Of a stretch of DNA of 64,000 nucleotides, positions 18,181-26,727 are shown in pieces (position 1 is the stretch's first letter; the number at the start of each line of letters is the position of its first letter). The stretch comes from Vibrio sp. SNU_ST1 (lineage in GTDB: Bacteria; Pseudomonadota; Gammaproteobacteria; Enterobacterales; Vibrionaceae). The translations under genes were made by a program, and so were the position numbers. The stretch is from the NCBI RefSeq assembly GCF_030563405.1, contig NZ_CP130749.1:1054001-1118000 (forward strand), read 5' to 3'. The notes under the pieces were generated by a model that worked only from the letters and a program-made list of their open reading frames with translations, made no database searches and was not told the origin of the DNA.

Positions 18181-19069
18181 AAGGCATCTCCTTGGTAGCC
18201 TGTTGGACAGAGGTATGATTGAGTCGCTGACTGATTTCAGTAAGGCGAGAAAGGGTTTGCAGCGTAATTGGCAACATCACTGCAGTTTCAACAAACTCCA
18301 ATGAATAGGTAACGATAGAGAACACTTGCCCTGCAGTCGGCTCGATAAGCTGACTCACCATCCACAAGTTGCCCACGACTGCGCCAAACAGAACGGTAAA
18401 GATCAGTCCGTAAACAATTGCCTCAGTGTCTGAAAGCTTGATTTCACACTGTTTAAGTAGCTCAAAGTGCCAACGAAGCGCAGACAAACGAACACCGCTC
18501 AACAGTTGAACCTGCTGTTCAACTTGATCGTTAAATTGGCCATTGAGGCGAGTAAAGGTTCGGTGAAACAAACCATAGATCGCGAGCATCGACAGCCCAG
18601 CAAACAACATGCAAAGCGCCAATGACAAATGGAATGCAGAAAGAATCACCACAGTCGCAACAAGCTGCACCACTGCCGTCATCAAAGCGGGTAAATCGTC
18701 TTCTAAGAAATCGACTAGCTCACGTGACATGGTGAGTCGAGCATCTTTGGTTGATACAGATAAGCCACGTAGGTTTCGCTCCACGATATTCGCCAGTTTT
18801 ACACGAATCGCCCCATAGACACGGGTATCGTAGAAACGACGAACAACGCTGAGAATTACCAGTACAAAGAGGATCAGTGCCAGCATCATCAAAGGCTGGA
18901 AGCTTTGGTTTAACACGCCGTCGATGGCGTAACCAATAAACAGCGGCAGCAGAATAAGCATCACGTTTTCAGCCAAAACCATTAACCAAGTCGCAGCGAC
19001 CTTTAATGGGTTAAGCCGAATAATCGTCAGCAGAGAGATGGGATGTTTGAATAGCATTATTGAGCCCAT
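18170..19069 (-). CDS. ABC-exporter transmembrane-domain protein without an ATPase domain
   Basis: About 299 aa resembling only the six-helix membrane part of type I ABC exporters (ABC_membrane_3-like). Hydrophobic segments lie at about 25-45, 50-75, 125-160 and 225-275, with the charged coupling-type stretch YGAIRVKLANIVERNLRGL between them. No Walker A, LSGGQ or Walker B motif is present, and no ATPase gene lies beside it. It heads the operon and overlaps the RND adaptor gene by 11 bp, so a role in the same efflux system is suggested but unproven. The start is uncertain: the frame is open up to a TTG at 19096, with ATGs at 19069 and 19057, and none has a good Shine-Dalgarno. Confidence 0.75.
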   Translation of the reverse strand: MGSIMLFKHPISLLTIIRLNPLKVAATWLMVLAENVMLILLPLFIGYAIDGVLNQSFQPLMMLALILFVLVILSVVRRFYDTRVYGAIRVKLANIVERNLRGLSVSTKDARLTMSRELVDFLEDDLPALMTAVVQLVATVVILSAFHLSLALCMLFAGLSMLAIYGLFHRTFTRLNGQFNDQVEQQVQLLSGVRLSALRWHFELLKQCEIKLSDTEAIVYGLIFTVLFGAVVGNLWMVSQLIEPTAGQVFSIVTYSLEFVETAVMLPITLQTLSRLTEISQRLNHTSVQQATKEMPYEV

Positions 19070-19237
19070 AAATGAATATGGCGTCAGTATTACCAATTCG
19101 GCATGGGAAAAAGTGTCCCAGATTGCTGTATTAGAAAATTAGGCGCTAGACTCGCCCAACAACCAACTCGGTTACCTTTTGTTTACCTTGGCTCCTTTAC
19201 TGTCCTTGATAAGAAAAATGAAAAACAAGGAAAGAGC

Positions 19238-19858
19238 ATGAAATTATTCGCTTCAATACTCACGACTGTCGGTATTACTGGCGCAGTTTGGGGGCTATTA
19301 CATATTCAACCTGCGATTGCAGATGCATCAACTGAGCAACCAATAGCTCAGTCATCAGTAAGCAAGTCGTCAACAAATAAGTCGTCAATAAGCACGCCAT
19401 CCATAGATAAGTCAGCAGAGGTAAAACAACAGGCGACTGCAAATACAACTTACCTGCAAGGTTTGAGCAAGACTATCCCTTTAGAGGATGTGCCAGAACT
19501 GTGGGTCGATTTCTACCAAAACCTAGAAGCAAATGATGAGGAGATCGCACTGCAACAGAAAGTGGTCGTGATCTATCAGGACATCAGTTCCGACTTCAGC
19601 AAGGCTACTGTCACCATTGGCTTCCCAACTAAGCAATCAACATCAAATAAAAACAATCACTTAATCCAAATTCCAAACAAAGCCAAAGGTACGCTTCTAC
19701 TTAGTAAAGGCGAACATACTGAACAAGAATTAGCACAAGCATGGGAAGGGATCGCGATTCTAAAAGAGGTAGATAAGGTTATCGAGCACCACCAATTGAA
19801 TCAGCATGGGTTGCCAGATTCTAGCGAGTTATACGTCTATTATAAGAATGATCAGTAA
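19238..19858 (+). CDS. Exported GyrI-like (effector-binding fold) protein
   Basis: A 206-aa protein with an N-terminal signal peptide (MKLFASILTTVGITGAVWGL, cleavage probably after AIADA). A Ser/Thr/Lys-rich low-complexity spacer (about 30-60) follows, then a C-terminal domain. The latter (about 75-200) resembles the GyrI/SOUL-type effector-binding fold: VVVIYQDISSDFSKATVTIG, then KGEHTEQELAQAWEGI, and a closing SSELYVYYK strand. GyrI-like domains bind small hydrophobic molecules and are usually cytoplasmic, so export is unusual. The frame is open from 19103, but the ATG at 19238 follows AAGGAAAGAGC and begins the signal peptide. The next gene starts 11 bp later. Function unknown to me. Confidence 0.75.
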   Translation: MKLFASILTTVGITGAVWGLLHIQPAIADASTEQPIAQSSVSKSSTNKSSISTPSIDKSAEVKQQATANTTYLQGLSKTIPLEDVPELWVDFYQNLEANDEEIALQQKVVVIYQDISSDFSKATVTIGFPTKQSTSNKNNHLIQIPNKAKGTLLLSKGEHTEQELAQAWEGIAILKEVDKVIEHHQLNQHGLPDSSELYVYYKNDQ

Positions 19859-19869
19859 AGGATTTCGTT

Positions 19870-20781
19870 ATGGATTTCACTATGGATAGCATTGGGGGTT
19901 TTCTCTCTCAAACGTTTTCAGAAACAAGCATCATCCTTACCGAAACTTGGGTAGATGACAATTTTGTATTGCTTGCTCTCGCTCTATTTATCTTTGAGCT
20001 TATCCGCTATGCCTTTAAGAAAAAGCTAAGCTGGAACATGTTGGGAGACAGCGCGACTAACTTTGTCACTCTGTTCTTCTTGTTAGTCACCGTTTTCTTG
20101 GTCGGCCTAGCTTATGTCGGTGCGTTCGTTTATGCCTACGAGAATTTTAGCCTGACTCAGCTGCCAATATCCGGCTGGACGATTCTTGGCTGCTTGATCT
20201 TGGCGGATCTCGCGTATTACTGGGAACATCGATTCCTACACAGCAACGGCCTAGCATGGGGAACACACTCCGTTCACCATAGCTCGCTTTACTTCAATAT
20301 ATCGGTCGCCTATCGCTTTGGGCCTTTGGATTGGTTCTTCCCGTTCTTTTTCCATTTACCATTAATTATGCTCGGCTTTAATCCGTTTGTAGTACTGATG
20401 TGTGAAACCTTTGTGCAGCTATACCAAACGTTATTGCACACCGAAACGGTTAAGCGGTTGCCACGCCCTATCGAAGCTGTGTTCAATACGCCCTCTCACC
20501 ACAGAGTGCATCACGCGACCAATAAACAATACCTAGATAAAAACTACGCGGGAATATTCATCATTTGGGATCGTATGTTCGGTACGTTCGCCAAAGAAGA
20601 GGAAGAAGTCAGATATGGCGTGTTCCCTAGAATCAACTCTGTGAACCCATTTAAGGTATATTTCCACGGCTACGTTAAACTGTGCCAACAGCTATGGCAC
20701 GCACCAAATTGGAACTACCGGCTACAACTTCTGATTCAGCCACCTATATGGGCTTGGAAACGAGAACGAGAGACAAAGTAA
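19870..20781 (+). CDS. Membrane fatty acid hydroxylase / sterol desaturase family protein
   Basis: A 303-aa inner-membrane di-iron oxygenase of the fatty-acid-hydroxylase superfamily. Helices lie at about 30-47, 60-90, 100-118 and 150-185. The three histidine clusters that bind the iron pair are complete: HRFLH (about 122-126), HSVHHSS (about 135-141) and SHHRVHHA (about 212-219). A further Asn/His-rich tail follows. Substrate is unknown; a lipid or sterol-like compound is usual in the family. AAAGGA precedes the ATG. It lies 11 bp after the GyrI-like gene and 8 bp before the response regulator, so all probably share one transcript. Confidence 0.88.
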   Translation: MDFTMDSIGGFLSQTFSETSIILTETWVDDNFVLLALALFIFELIRYAFKKKLSWNMLGDSATNFVTLFFLLVTVFLVGLAYVGAFVYAYENFSLTQLPISGWTILGCLILADLAYYWEHRFLHSNGLAWGTHSVHHSSLYFNISVAYRFGPLDWFFPFFFHLPLIMLGFNPFVVLMCETFVQLYQTLLHTETVKRLPRPIEAVFNTPSHHRVHHATNKQYLDKNYAGIFIIWDRMFGTFAKEEEEVRYGVFPRINSVNPFKVYFHGYVKLCQQLWHAPNWNYRLQLLIQPPIWAWKRERETK

Positions 20782-20789
20782 GGACACTT

Positions 20790-21464
20790 ATGAGCATTAA
20801 CGCCCTGTTGATTGAAGACGACAGTGACTTGGCAGAAGCCATTGCAGACTACATGGAACTCGACGGTTTCGAATTCGACTTTGCCTATAATGGCGCAGCA
20901 GGGCTAAACCTCGCCTTAGAAGGACGTTATGACATCATCTTAACGGACATCAACATGCCTAAAATGGATGGGCTCGATGTGTGCCAATCTCTTCGTCAGC
21001 AAGGCATTACTACGCCTATTCTCATGTTGACCGCTAGAGACACATTGCAAGATAAGGTCGCCGGTTTCGAAGTGGGTTCAGATGATTACCTAGTGAAACC
21101 TTTTGCGATGGAAGAGCTCAAAATGAGATTGATGGCGCTGGTTCGTCGTGCTCAAGGTACGGTGACGACTTTGTCTGTAGCCGATCTCAAATTGGACTTG
21201 GATAAGCACCAAGCTATGAGAGACGGCAAACTATTGAAGCTCTCTCCGGTATGTTGGCGAATGCTTATGATGTTAGTGCGAAACAGCCCCAATGTGGTGA
21301 GCAAAGCCAAGCTTGAAGAAGCCTGGGAAGACGAGATGCCAAGCTCTGACAGCGTGAAAGCGCACCTGTTTAAACTTCGCCAAGTGGTTGATGCTCCCTT
21401 TGATACCAAGCTAATACATACCGTTCATGGTATTGGCGTTGTCTTACATGAGGAGCCGTCATGA
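20790..21464 (+). CDS. OmpR-family response regulator
   Basis: A 224-aa two-component regulator. The receiver domain (1-115) has the acidic pocket LIEDD, the phospho-acceptor Asp53 in ILTDINMPKMDG, the Thr of MLTAR and the Lys of YLVKPF. The C-terminal winged-helix DNA-binding domain (about 130-220) is of OmpR/PhoB type. A longer frame extends back into the hydroxylase gene, but AAGGAC just before the ATG at 20790 marks the start. The histidine kinase gene overlaps its end by 4 bp. Confidence 0.93.
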   Translation: MSINALLIEDDSDLAEAIADYMELDGFEFDFAYNGAAGLNLALEGRYDIILTDINMPKMDGLDVCQSLRQQGITTPILMLTARDTLQDKVAGFEVGSDDYLVKPFAMEELKMRLMALVRRAQGTVTTLSVADLKLDLDKHQAMRDGKLLKLSPVCWRMLMMLVRNSPNVVSKAKLEEAWEDEMPSSDSVKAHLFKLRQVVDAPFDTKLIHTVHGIGVVLHEEPS

Positions 21465-22753
21465 AACAGGTAAACATAAATCGAGTCAGCATCAAGCGCG
21501 ACATCTACCTATATCTATTTGGCATTGTTGTGTTGCTTACCGCCATATACAGCTTAATGGTTTCACAGAGCTATCATATTGGTCTGAACGAATCAGCAAA
21601 GTATGGATTCTTGTATGAGCTAGAAGTTGCAGAGCAGCGTTACATTGAGACTGGAGAATTACCCAGCTACCAAAACCCAACCTTTCAAGCCTTTCTAAGC
21701 TACTCAGAAGTGCCGACTCGATTTCAACAAGCCTTTGATTGGGATACGTTTGATAACGACGCTATTTATGAACATTACGACTCTCCAGCCAGTAATGAGT
21801 CAGGGCAATACCTCTACGCCGCCAAGCATTCAATTTCTGGTACAGACAAATCGCTGTACATCATTTCTGAGTACGATGAGGCGATTTATCTGAAGCTATT
21901 CGAGCTCAACCCACCTGAATCCGTAAATCAGATAAACAGTGCCTTTATCGCCATTGGTGTGCTTCTACTCTTGGTGTTCTTGATCATTCGCCTTTTGATA
22001 CACCGAGTCACGCAACCGATTATTACCCTATCAAAATGGTCAGAATCGCTTGATGTAAACAACACGCAAGGTCTGGCTCAGTTTCGATATCAAGAGATCG
22101 ACCAATTAGCATCGCAACTTGTTAAAAGTGTACAAGGTGAACGCCAAGCCAATGAACGTGAAAGCTTTTTCTTAAGAGCAGCAAGCCACGAGTTAAGAAC
22201 ACCGATTGCCACCATTTCAGCGAGTGGCGATATGCTGGTTCGATTGTCTGATAGCATTCCAAACAATGGTCAGCGAGCTATCGCACGAATTCAACGTTCC
22301 GCCACCAATATGAAAGCCTTGGTGACGACGCTACTGTGGGTGAGCCGTAACAACGAGATAGAAACAAACTATGAGCAGATTGAGCTAACTCCCCTGCTCA
22401 ATAACATCATCGAAAGCCAGCGTTATCTTCTAAAAAGCAAAGAAGTAGAAATCCATATCAACATTGAGCCTGAAGAACACCCCCTTCCCCGTGAGCTGAC
22501 CGAAGTCGTTCTGACTAACTTGGTCCGTAATGCATTCCAACATGGCGGAAGCGGGGAGATTCGTATCACCCTGTCACAAGCTCAGTTTGAGGTCACCAAC
22601 CGTTTAGAGGATGAAAACATAACCCACGACTCTGTACAGCAAACCTCATTTGGCATTGGCCTAGAACTCATTGATCGCATTTGTCAGAACCAAGGGTGGC
22701 GATTTACTCATGAAACTCACAGCAACGAGTTCAGCGTTAAAGTGATGCTATAG
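21461..22753 (+). CDS. Sensor histidine kinase partner of the upstream regulator
   Basis: A 430-aa inner-membrane kinase. Two transmembrane segments (about 16-37 and 163-187) flank a periplasmic sensing region of about 125 residues with no recognisable fold. A HAMP-like linker follows, then the dimerisation box SHELRTPIAT with phospho-acceptor His243, and a HATPase domain with an N box (NLVRNAFQHGG) and a short G-box region near FGIGLELID. The ATGA overlap with the regulator gene indicates translational coupling. Regulation of the neighbouring hydroxylase and GyrI-like genes, or of lipid composition, is possible from context only. Confidence 0.92.
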   Translation: MKQVNINRVSIKRDIYLYLFGIVVLLTAIYSLMVSQSYHIGLNESAKYGFLYELEVAEQRYIETGELPSYQNPTFQAFLSYSEVPTRFQQAFDWDTFDNDAIYEHYDSPASNESGQYLYAAKHSISGTDKSLYIISEYDEAIYLKLFELNPPESVNQINSAFIAIGVLLLLVFLIIRLLIHRVTQPIITLSKWSESLDVNNTQGLAQFRYQEIDQLASQLVKSVQGERQANERESFFLRAASHELRTPIATISASGDMLVRLSDSIPNNGQRAIARIQRSATNMKALVTTLLWVSRNNEIETNYEQIELTPLLNNIIESQRYLLKSKEVEIHINIEPEEHPLPRELTEVVLTNLVRNAFQHGGSGEIRITLSQAQFEVTNRLEDENITHDSVQQTSFGIGLELIDRICQNQGWRFTHETHSNEFSVKVML

Positions 22754-22840
22754 CGAATTTAGAGACTGGTACTTGATGGTGACCAAATGTTTACCTTCGT
22801 TTGGTTATGCTAGTCGCACAATCAAGTTAGGAGTCGTTTT

Positions 22841-22993
22841 ATGGGTACTTGGATTTTAGAAACGCTATTATGGGCTGTAGTAACGGTAGCAGTGTGCGTC
22901 GCGATTTGGGGATTTAACTTGCCTAATATTTTAATCGCATTAGGTGTTTCGGTGGCGGTGTCTCTGATACTGGGGAATAGTTGGAGAAGCTAG
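22841..22993 (+). CDS. Small hydrophobic membrane protein (50 aa)
   Basis: ATG at 22841 follows TTAGGAG at a good distance and opens a 50-codon frame ending in TAG at 22993. The product is almost wholly hydrophobic, with two short membrane-spanning candidates: about 5-23 (ILETLLWAVVTVAVCVAIW) and 26-45 (LPNILIALGVSVAVSLILG). It ends in a short polar tail. It lies 87 bp after the histidine kinase gene on the same strand. I do not recognise a family. Confidence 0.6.
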   Translation: MGTWILETLLWAVVTVAVCVAIWGFNLPNILIALGVSVAVSLILGNSWRS

Positions 22994-23101
22994 TTATTCA
23001 AAAGGAAGATGGGGGAAAAGTTAGTGAGTTTTGGCACACCCGACAGCAGCTATGTTTATTAAAAACGTTGATTAGCTACAAACTGTCGGGCGCGAATTAA
23101 A

Positions 23102-23425
23102 TTAGCTGCTTAGCGTGTCTTCGAATACACCTAGCTCACGGCCAAGCCAAATTGCACGCACTGTATGATCTAGCGTTTCTTCACCACCAGTTACTGGGTG
23201 AATAAGCACCGACATATCACCACGCTCTTGCTCAAGCCATTCGACAATGCCTGACTCTTTATTCGCAAAGTGAATCTCAAACATTGGCATCTTATGTGGG
23301 CCAACCAAACGCTGTATTAATGGGAAAGTCTCTAACACATCTTTGCGCTCTGAGAGGATTTTCTGACGCAGTGTTTCTGCTTGCTCTGCAAATCGCAGAG
23401 GGAAATAGATATGACCGTGGTACAT
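23102..23425 (-). CDS. DOPA 4,5-dioxygenase-family protein
   Basis: A 107-aa cytoplasmic protein of the small DOPA-dioxygenase family (aromatic ring-cleaving, metal-dependent). The family pattern is visible: an N-terminal HGHIYFP, the central VGPHKMPMFEIHF and the downstream SVLIHPVTGGEETLDHT. The conserved histidines in these blocks are the expected metal ligands. Bacterial members are common single genes of unclear physiological substrate. It is transcribed alone, and its tail lies against the small membrane protein gene. Confidence 0.82.
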   Translation of the reverse strand: MYHGHIYFPLRFAEQAETLRQKILSERKDVLETFPLIQRLVGPHKMPMFEIHFANKESGIVEWLEQERGDMSVLIHPVTGGEETLDHTVRAIWLGRELGVFEDTLSS

Positions 23426-23570
23426 GGCACCATCCTTTAGAATTATGATGTCGCAAGTTTATACCTAAATAGCCTTCAATAGCTAAGTCTAAATATTATA
23501 AGCCAGCCAAATCAGCACTCACGATTTTACGCGGTATCGCAGTTGTAGGCTGCCTTTTGCACAAAAGAAA

Positions 23571-23600
23571 AGCGCCATACATAACCTTATGTATGGCGCT
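23571..23600 (-). terminator. Terminator after ndh
   Basis: AGCGCCATACATAA and TTATGTATGGCGCT form a perfect 14-bp arm pair. Reading on the minus strand, the stem is followed by TTTCTTTTGT. It lies 44 bp beyond the ndh stop codon. Confidence 0.85.
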
Positions 23601-23643
23601 CATTTACTTATCAACCTGAGGGTAAGCCTCAAACCTACCTACG

Positions 23644-24870
23644 TTAGATCTTTTTACTGTATGGATTTAGTGCGCATTTCAGTCTCTTTAATACGACCAA
23701 TGCTGTCACACGCCCCCAACTAAACAACACTCGTTGATGTAAACGGAAAATAGTGTCGTAAAGGTTTCGTACAAATCTACCACGCAAAAGTACTCTGTCA
23801 TTCATAAGTGCACCGACAGCATAGTCATGCCCTACCGCCACTAACATGCCTCCATCGTGGAAAACAAAGGGTTGTAACGCCTTACCTTTGGCTAAATGCT
23901 TGAACTGCTGAGCCAAATGACCCGCAGCTTGATTGGCAGCTTGAGCTCTTGGTGGAACAAAAGAACCATCTGGTTGTGGACACTCAGCACTGTCGCCAAT
24001 CACAAAGATATCGTTGTCATTGGTTGTTCTTAATGTCTGCTCTACAACTAATTGATTAATTCGATTTGTCTCTAAACCGTCTAATTCACTTAGCCAATCC
24101 GCACATTTAATACCAGCAGCCCATACTTGCAGATCCGCTGAAATAATCTCGTCTTCTGAAGTAACTAATTCCCCCTCTTCAGCTCTTTGAATTCGAGTCT
24201 CAGTTCTAACGTTGATGCCTTGTTTTACCAAAGCTTCATGAACTCGTTTCGACATGCATTCAGGCGCAGCAGGCAACACGCGATCAGAAGCTTCAATCAA
24301 AGTAATTTCAAGATTGCCCTCCTGACGATAGCGCTGTAGCTTAGCGCTCACTTTTGCTAGCTCTGCCGCCAGTTCAACGCCCGTTGCACCTGCGCCAACA
24401 ATTGAAATTTTACGCTGACTGCTTGCTCTCAGTAGAGGGTTGATCTCCTGCCAAGCTTTTTGTGCTTGCCCTGCTGAATCCAGGAATAAGCAGTGCTCAC
24501 TCACGCCTTCTGTTTTAAAGTCATTGCTAATGGCGCCAACCGCAATAACAAGATAGTCGTAATCCAACTCTTGCGTCGTACCGCTAAAATGAGTCAGCTT
24601 GATCACTTTATTAGCTCGCTCTAAGCCGTTCATTGAAGCTTGAACATAGGTGTAGCCATTACAAGATGCATGTTGGAAGTAGCTGACAGCGTCGAGTTCT
24701 TCGTCAAACGTTCCCGCTGCAATTTCGTGTAAACGCGGTTTCCAGTAGTGGTGTGACGATGGCTCGACAAGTGTCACATCATAACGTTTATCACGACCTA
24801 AGCGCGTAACCAATTCAAGGCCAGCAGCGCCGCCGCCAACCACAACAATCTTTTCTTTCTGTTTCAACAT
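23644..24870 (-). CDS. ndh: Type II NADH:quinone oxidoreductase (NDH-2)
   Basis: A 408-aa single-subunit, non-proton-pumping NADH dehydrogenase passing electrons from NADH to quinone at the inner face of the inner membrane. The first Rossmann fold (KIVVVGGGAAGLELVTRLG) binds FAD, the second (ISIVGAGATGVELAAELAKV) binds NADH, and DIFVIGDSAE closes the FAD site. The C-terminal region, with a basic amphipathic stretch (FRLHQRVLFSWGRVTALVVLKRLK), matches the membrane-association helix of NDH-2. The frame extends to 24918; I chose the internal ATG at 24870 because the flavin fold starts eight residues later, as in E. coli Ndh. Confidence 0.88.
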   Translation of the reverse strand: MLKQKEKIVVVGGGAAGLELVTRLGRDKRYDVTLVEPSSHHYWKPRLHEIAAGTFDEELDAVSYFQHASCNGYTYVQASMNGLERANKVIKLTHFSGTTQELDYDYLVIAVGAISNDFKTEGVSEHCLFLDSAGQAQKAWQEINPLLRASSQRKISIVGAGATGVELAAELAKVSAKLQRYRQEGNLEITLIEASDRVLPAAPECMSKRVHEALVKQGINVRTETRIQRAEEGELVTSEDEIISADLQVWAAGIKCADWLSELDGLETNRINQLVVEQTLRTTNDNDIFVIGDSAECPQPDGSFVPPRAQAANQAAGHLAQQFKHLAKGKALQPFVFHDGGMLVAVGHDYAVGALMNDRVLLRGRFVRNLYDTIFRLHQRVLFSWGRVTALVVLKRLKCALNPYSKKI

Positions 24871-25016
24871 TCGCTTACCCACCATGCCTAACGGCAAAAT
24901 CTTTCTGATGGAGCGCATTATATTTATAACAAAATTAATGATAATCCCAACTTAAATCAAATCACCTTTACTAATTTGTAATAATAAACTTGGATTGATT
25001 AATTGCAGGATCAAAA

Positions 25017-25049
25017 AAGCGCCACATCCAAAAAGAACATGTGGCGCTT
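25017..25049 (-). terminator. Terminator after yghU
   Basis: AAGCGCCACAT and ATGTGGCGCTT form an 11-bp stem. On the minus strand the stem is followed by TTTTGA. It lies about 20 bp after the yghU stop. Confidence 0.88.
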
Positions 25050-25069
25050 CTGGTTATCTTAAATAAAAA

Positions 25070-25927
25070 CTAAGGCTTTAGTTTCAGCACTTTATCAATA
25101 TCTTCTGCCGAGTGACGCTCGGGAAGTTGCTCCCACGCTTCGCCCCATGAGCGGTTGATAATGCGACCACGCAGAACGCCTTCGCGTGCTTCTAATTGCT
25201 TCGCCCAGCGAACTACATTGGTGTAAGACTCAACTTGTAAGAACTCAGCGGCTTCATATAAGTTGCCCAACACAAGGTTGCCGTACCATGGCCAGATTGC
25301 GATATCAGCAATGCTGAACTCTTCGCCCGCAACGAAAGTGCTGTTAGCGAGTTGCTTGTCTAACACGTCTAGTTGACGCTTCGCTTCCATTGCGAAACGG
25401 TTAATTGGGTATTCTTGCTTTTCATCAGCGTAAGCGTAGAAATGACCAAAGCCACCACCTAGAAATGGTGCTGAGCCTTGTGCCCAGAACAACCAATTGA
25501 TAGTTTGCGTTCTCGCTACCCCTTCCTTTGGTAAGAAGTGACCAAATTTTTCAGCTAAGTGCATCAAAATAGATGCCGATTCAAAAACATTAACGTCTTC
25601 ATCACCAGATTTGTCGACAAGCGCTGGGATTTTAGAGTTTGGATTCACTCCAACAAAGCCAGAAGAGAACTGTTCTGCCTCACCAATATTGATCAAGTAC
25701 GCATCATATTCAGCTTCTTTAACACCCGCCGCTAACAACTCTTCCAGCAAGATAGTGACTTTTTGACCGTTAGGTGTGCCAAGAGAATACAATTGAAAAG
25801 CATGCTCACCAACAGGAAGCTCTTTATCAAACCGAGCGCCAGATTCAGGACTATTGATATTTGCCCACTTGTTACCACCATCAGTATCGTTAACCCAAAC
25901 TTTTGGCGGTGTGTATTGTTCTGACAT
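25070..25927 (-). CDS. yghU: Glutathione-dependent disulfide-bond oxidoreductase (YghU-type GST)
   Basis: A 285-aa cytoplasmic glutathione S-transferase-like enzyme of the Nu class, which reduces disulfides and organic hydroperoxides using two glutathiones. The N-terminal thioredoxin-like domain (about 40-130) has LYSLGTPNGQKVTILLEELL and the cis-Pro segment NPNSKIPALVD. The C-terminal helical domain (about 140-270) has NWLFWAQGSAPFLGGGFGHF and the family ADIAIWPWYGN motif. Similarity to E. coli YghU runs along the full length. TAAGGA precedes the ATG. It is monocistronic with its own terminator. Confidence 0.93.
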   Translation of the reverse strand: MSEQYTPPKVWVNDTDGGNKWANINSPESGARFDKELPVGEHAFQLYSLGTPNGQKVTILLEELLAAGVKEAEYDAYLINIGEAEQFSSGFVGVNPNSKIPALVDKSGDEDVNVFESASILMHLAEKFGHFLPKEGVARTQTINWLFWAQGSAPFLGGGFGHFYAYADEKQEYPINRFAMEAKRQLDVLDKQLANSTFVAGEEFSIADIAIWPWYGNLVLGNLYEAAEFLQVESYTNVVRWAKQLEAREGVLRGRIINRSWGEAWEQLPERHSAEDIDKVLKLKP

Positions 25928-26202
25928 GATATTTCCTTATTAATATAGGGTAGCTTTAACTGATATTAGGTCACGCTCCCTTGGTTAAAACCCCTAAATA
26001 CAATTTCTTTTCAAACTGTTAAGCATGGCTTATTCCAGAAAGACATAACCTGCTTTATGAGATAGCACACGTAAAAGATAAGTGCCCAATCAAACCTAAG
26101 CCACATAACGGTTAGTACGGAACATGATTTAGTCACGACATGCCTACAGGTTAAAGAAAGCTGTGATAAAATCGGGAGATTACAATTGATAAGGATTAGG
26201 CA

Positions 26203-26547
26203 ATGTCTTCTGATTACACTGGCTCGAGTGCAGCGTACGCTCGCCAAGAGAAAGGCTACCGTGAAAAAGCACTAAAACTGTACCCTTGGGTTTGTGGTAA
26301 ATGTGCGCGTGAGTTTGTTTACTCAAACCTGCGAGAGCTTACCGTTCACCACGTCGATCACGACCATACAAACAACCCTGAAGATGGCAGCAACTGGGAG
26401 CTACTGTGCTTATACTGTCACGATCATGAGCACTCAAAATACACGGATCATGACCGTTATGGCGTGGATGCAAAAGCGAGTTTAGATGATCATCAGTCAG
26501 CGACACACAACCCGTTCGCCGATCTCGCTAAAATGATGAAGAAGTAA
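26203..26547 (+). CDS. yajD: YajD family HNH nuclease
   Basis: A 114-aa protein. A zinc-type C-x2-C (CGKCAREF) and a second C-x2-C (CLYCHDHEH) frame the HNH catalytic core TVHHVDHDHTNNPEDGSNW, in which the His/Asn residues are intact. Length and arrangement match E. coli YajD, a predicted nuclease without a clear biological role. It is a single gene with AGGCA before the ATG and a strong terminator about 50 bp after the stop. Confidence 0.9.
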   Translation: MSSDYTGSSAAYARQEKGYREKALKLYPWVCGKCAREFVYSNLRELTVHHVDHDHTNNPEDGSNWELLCLYCHDHEHSKYTDHDRYGVDAKASLDDHQSATHNPFADLAKMMKK

Positions 26548-26595
26548 CACGCGTTAAGAACTGCATTTGCTAGATGATAGCTGCAGATAAATCAC

Positions 26596-26635
26596 AAGAA
26601 ACCCCAGTATGTCACCATACTGGGGTTTCTTTTAT
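26596..26635 (+). terminator. Terminator after yajD
   Basis: AAGAAACCCCAGTATG, loop TCAC, CATACTGGGGTTTCTT: a perfect 16-bp stem running into TTT on the plus strand. One of the strongest hairpins in the window. Confidence 0.92.
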
Positions 26636-26675
26636 CCGCCTTATAGCTAGAGTTCACTCAAGTTAAGGCCAGATC

Positions 26676-26705
26676 AAAAGAGCCTTCCGAAGAGGGCTCT
26701 TTTTT
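26676..26705. terminator. Terminator of the four-helix membrane protein gene
   Basis: AAAAGAGCC and GGCTCTTTT form a 9-bp stem with A-rich and T-rich flanks on both sides. It lies just after the stop of the minus-strand gene at 26728 and could also catch plus-strand read-through from yajD. Confidence 0.8.
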
Positions 26706-26727
26706 AGAATTCTGTATTAGCTCTGAA

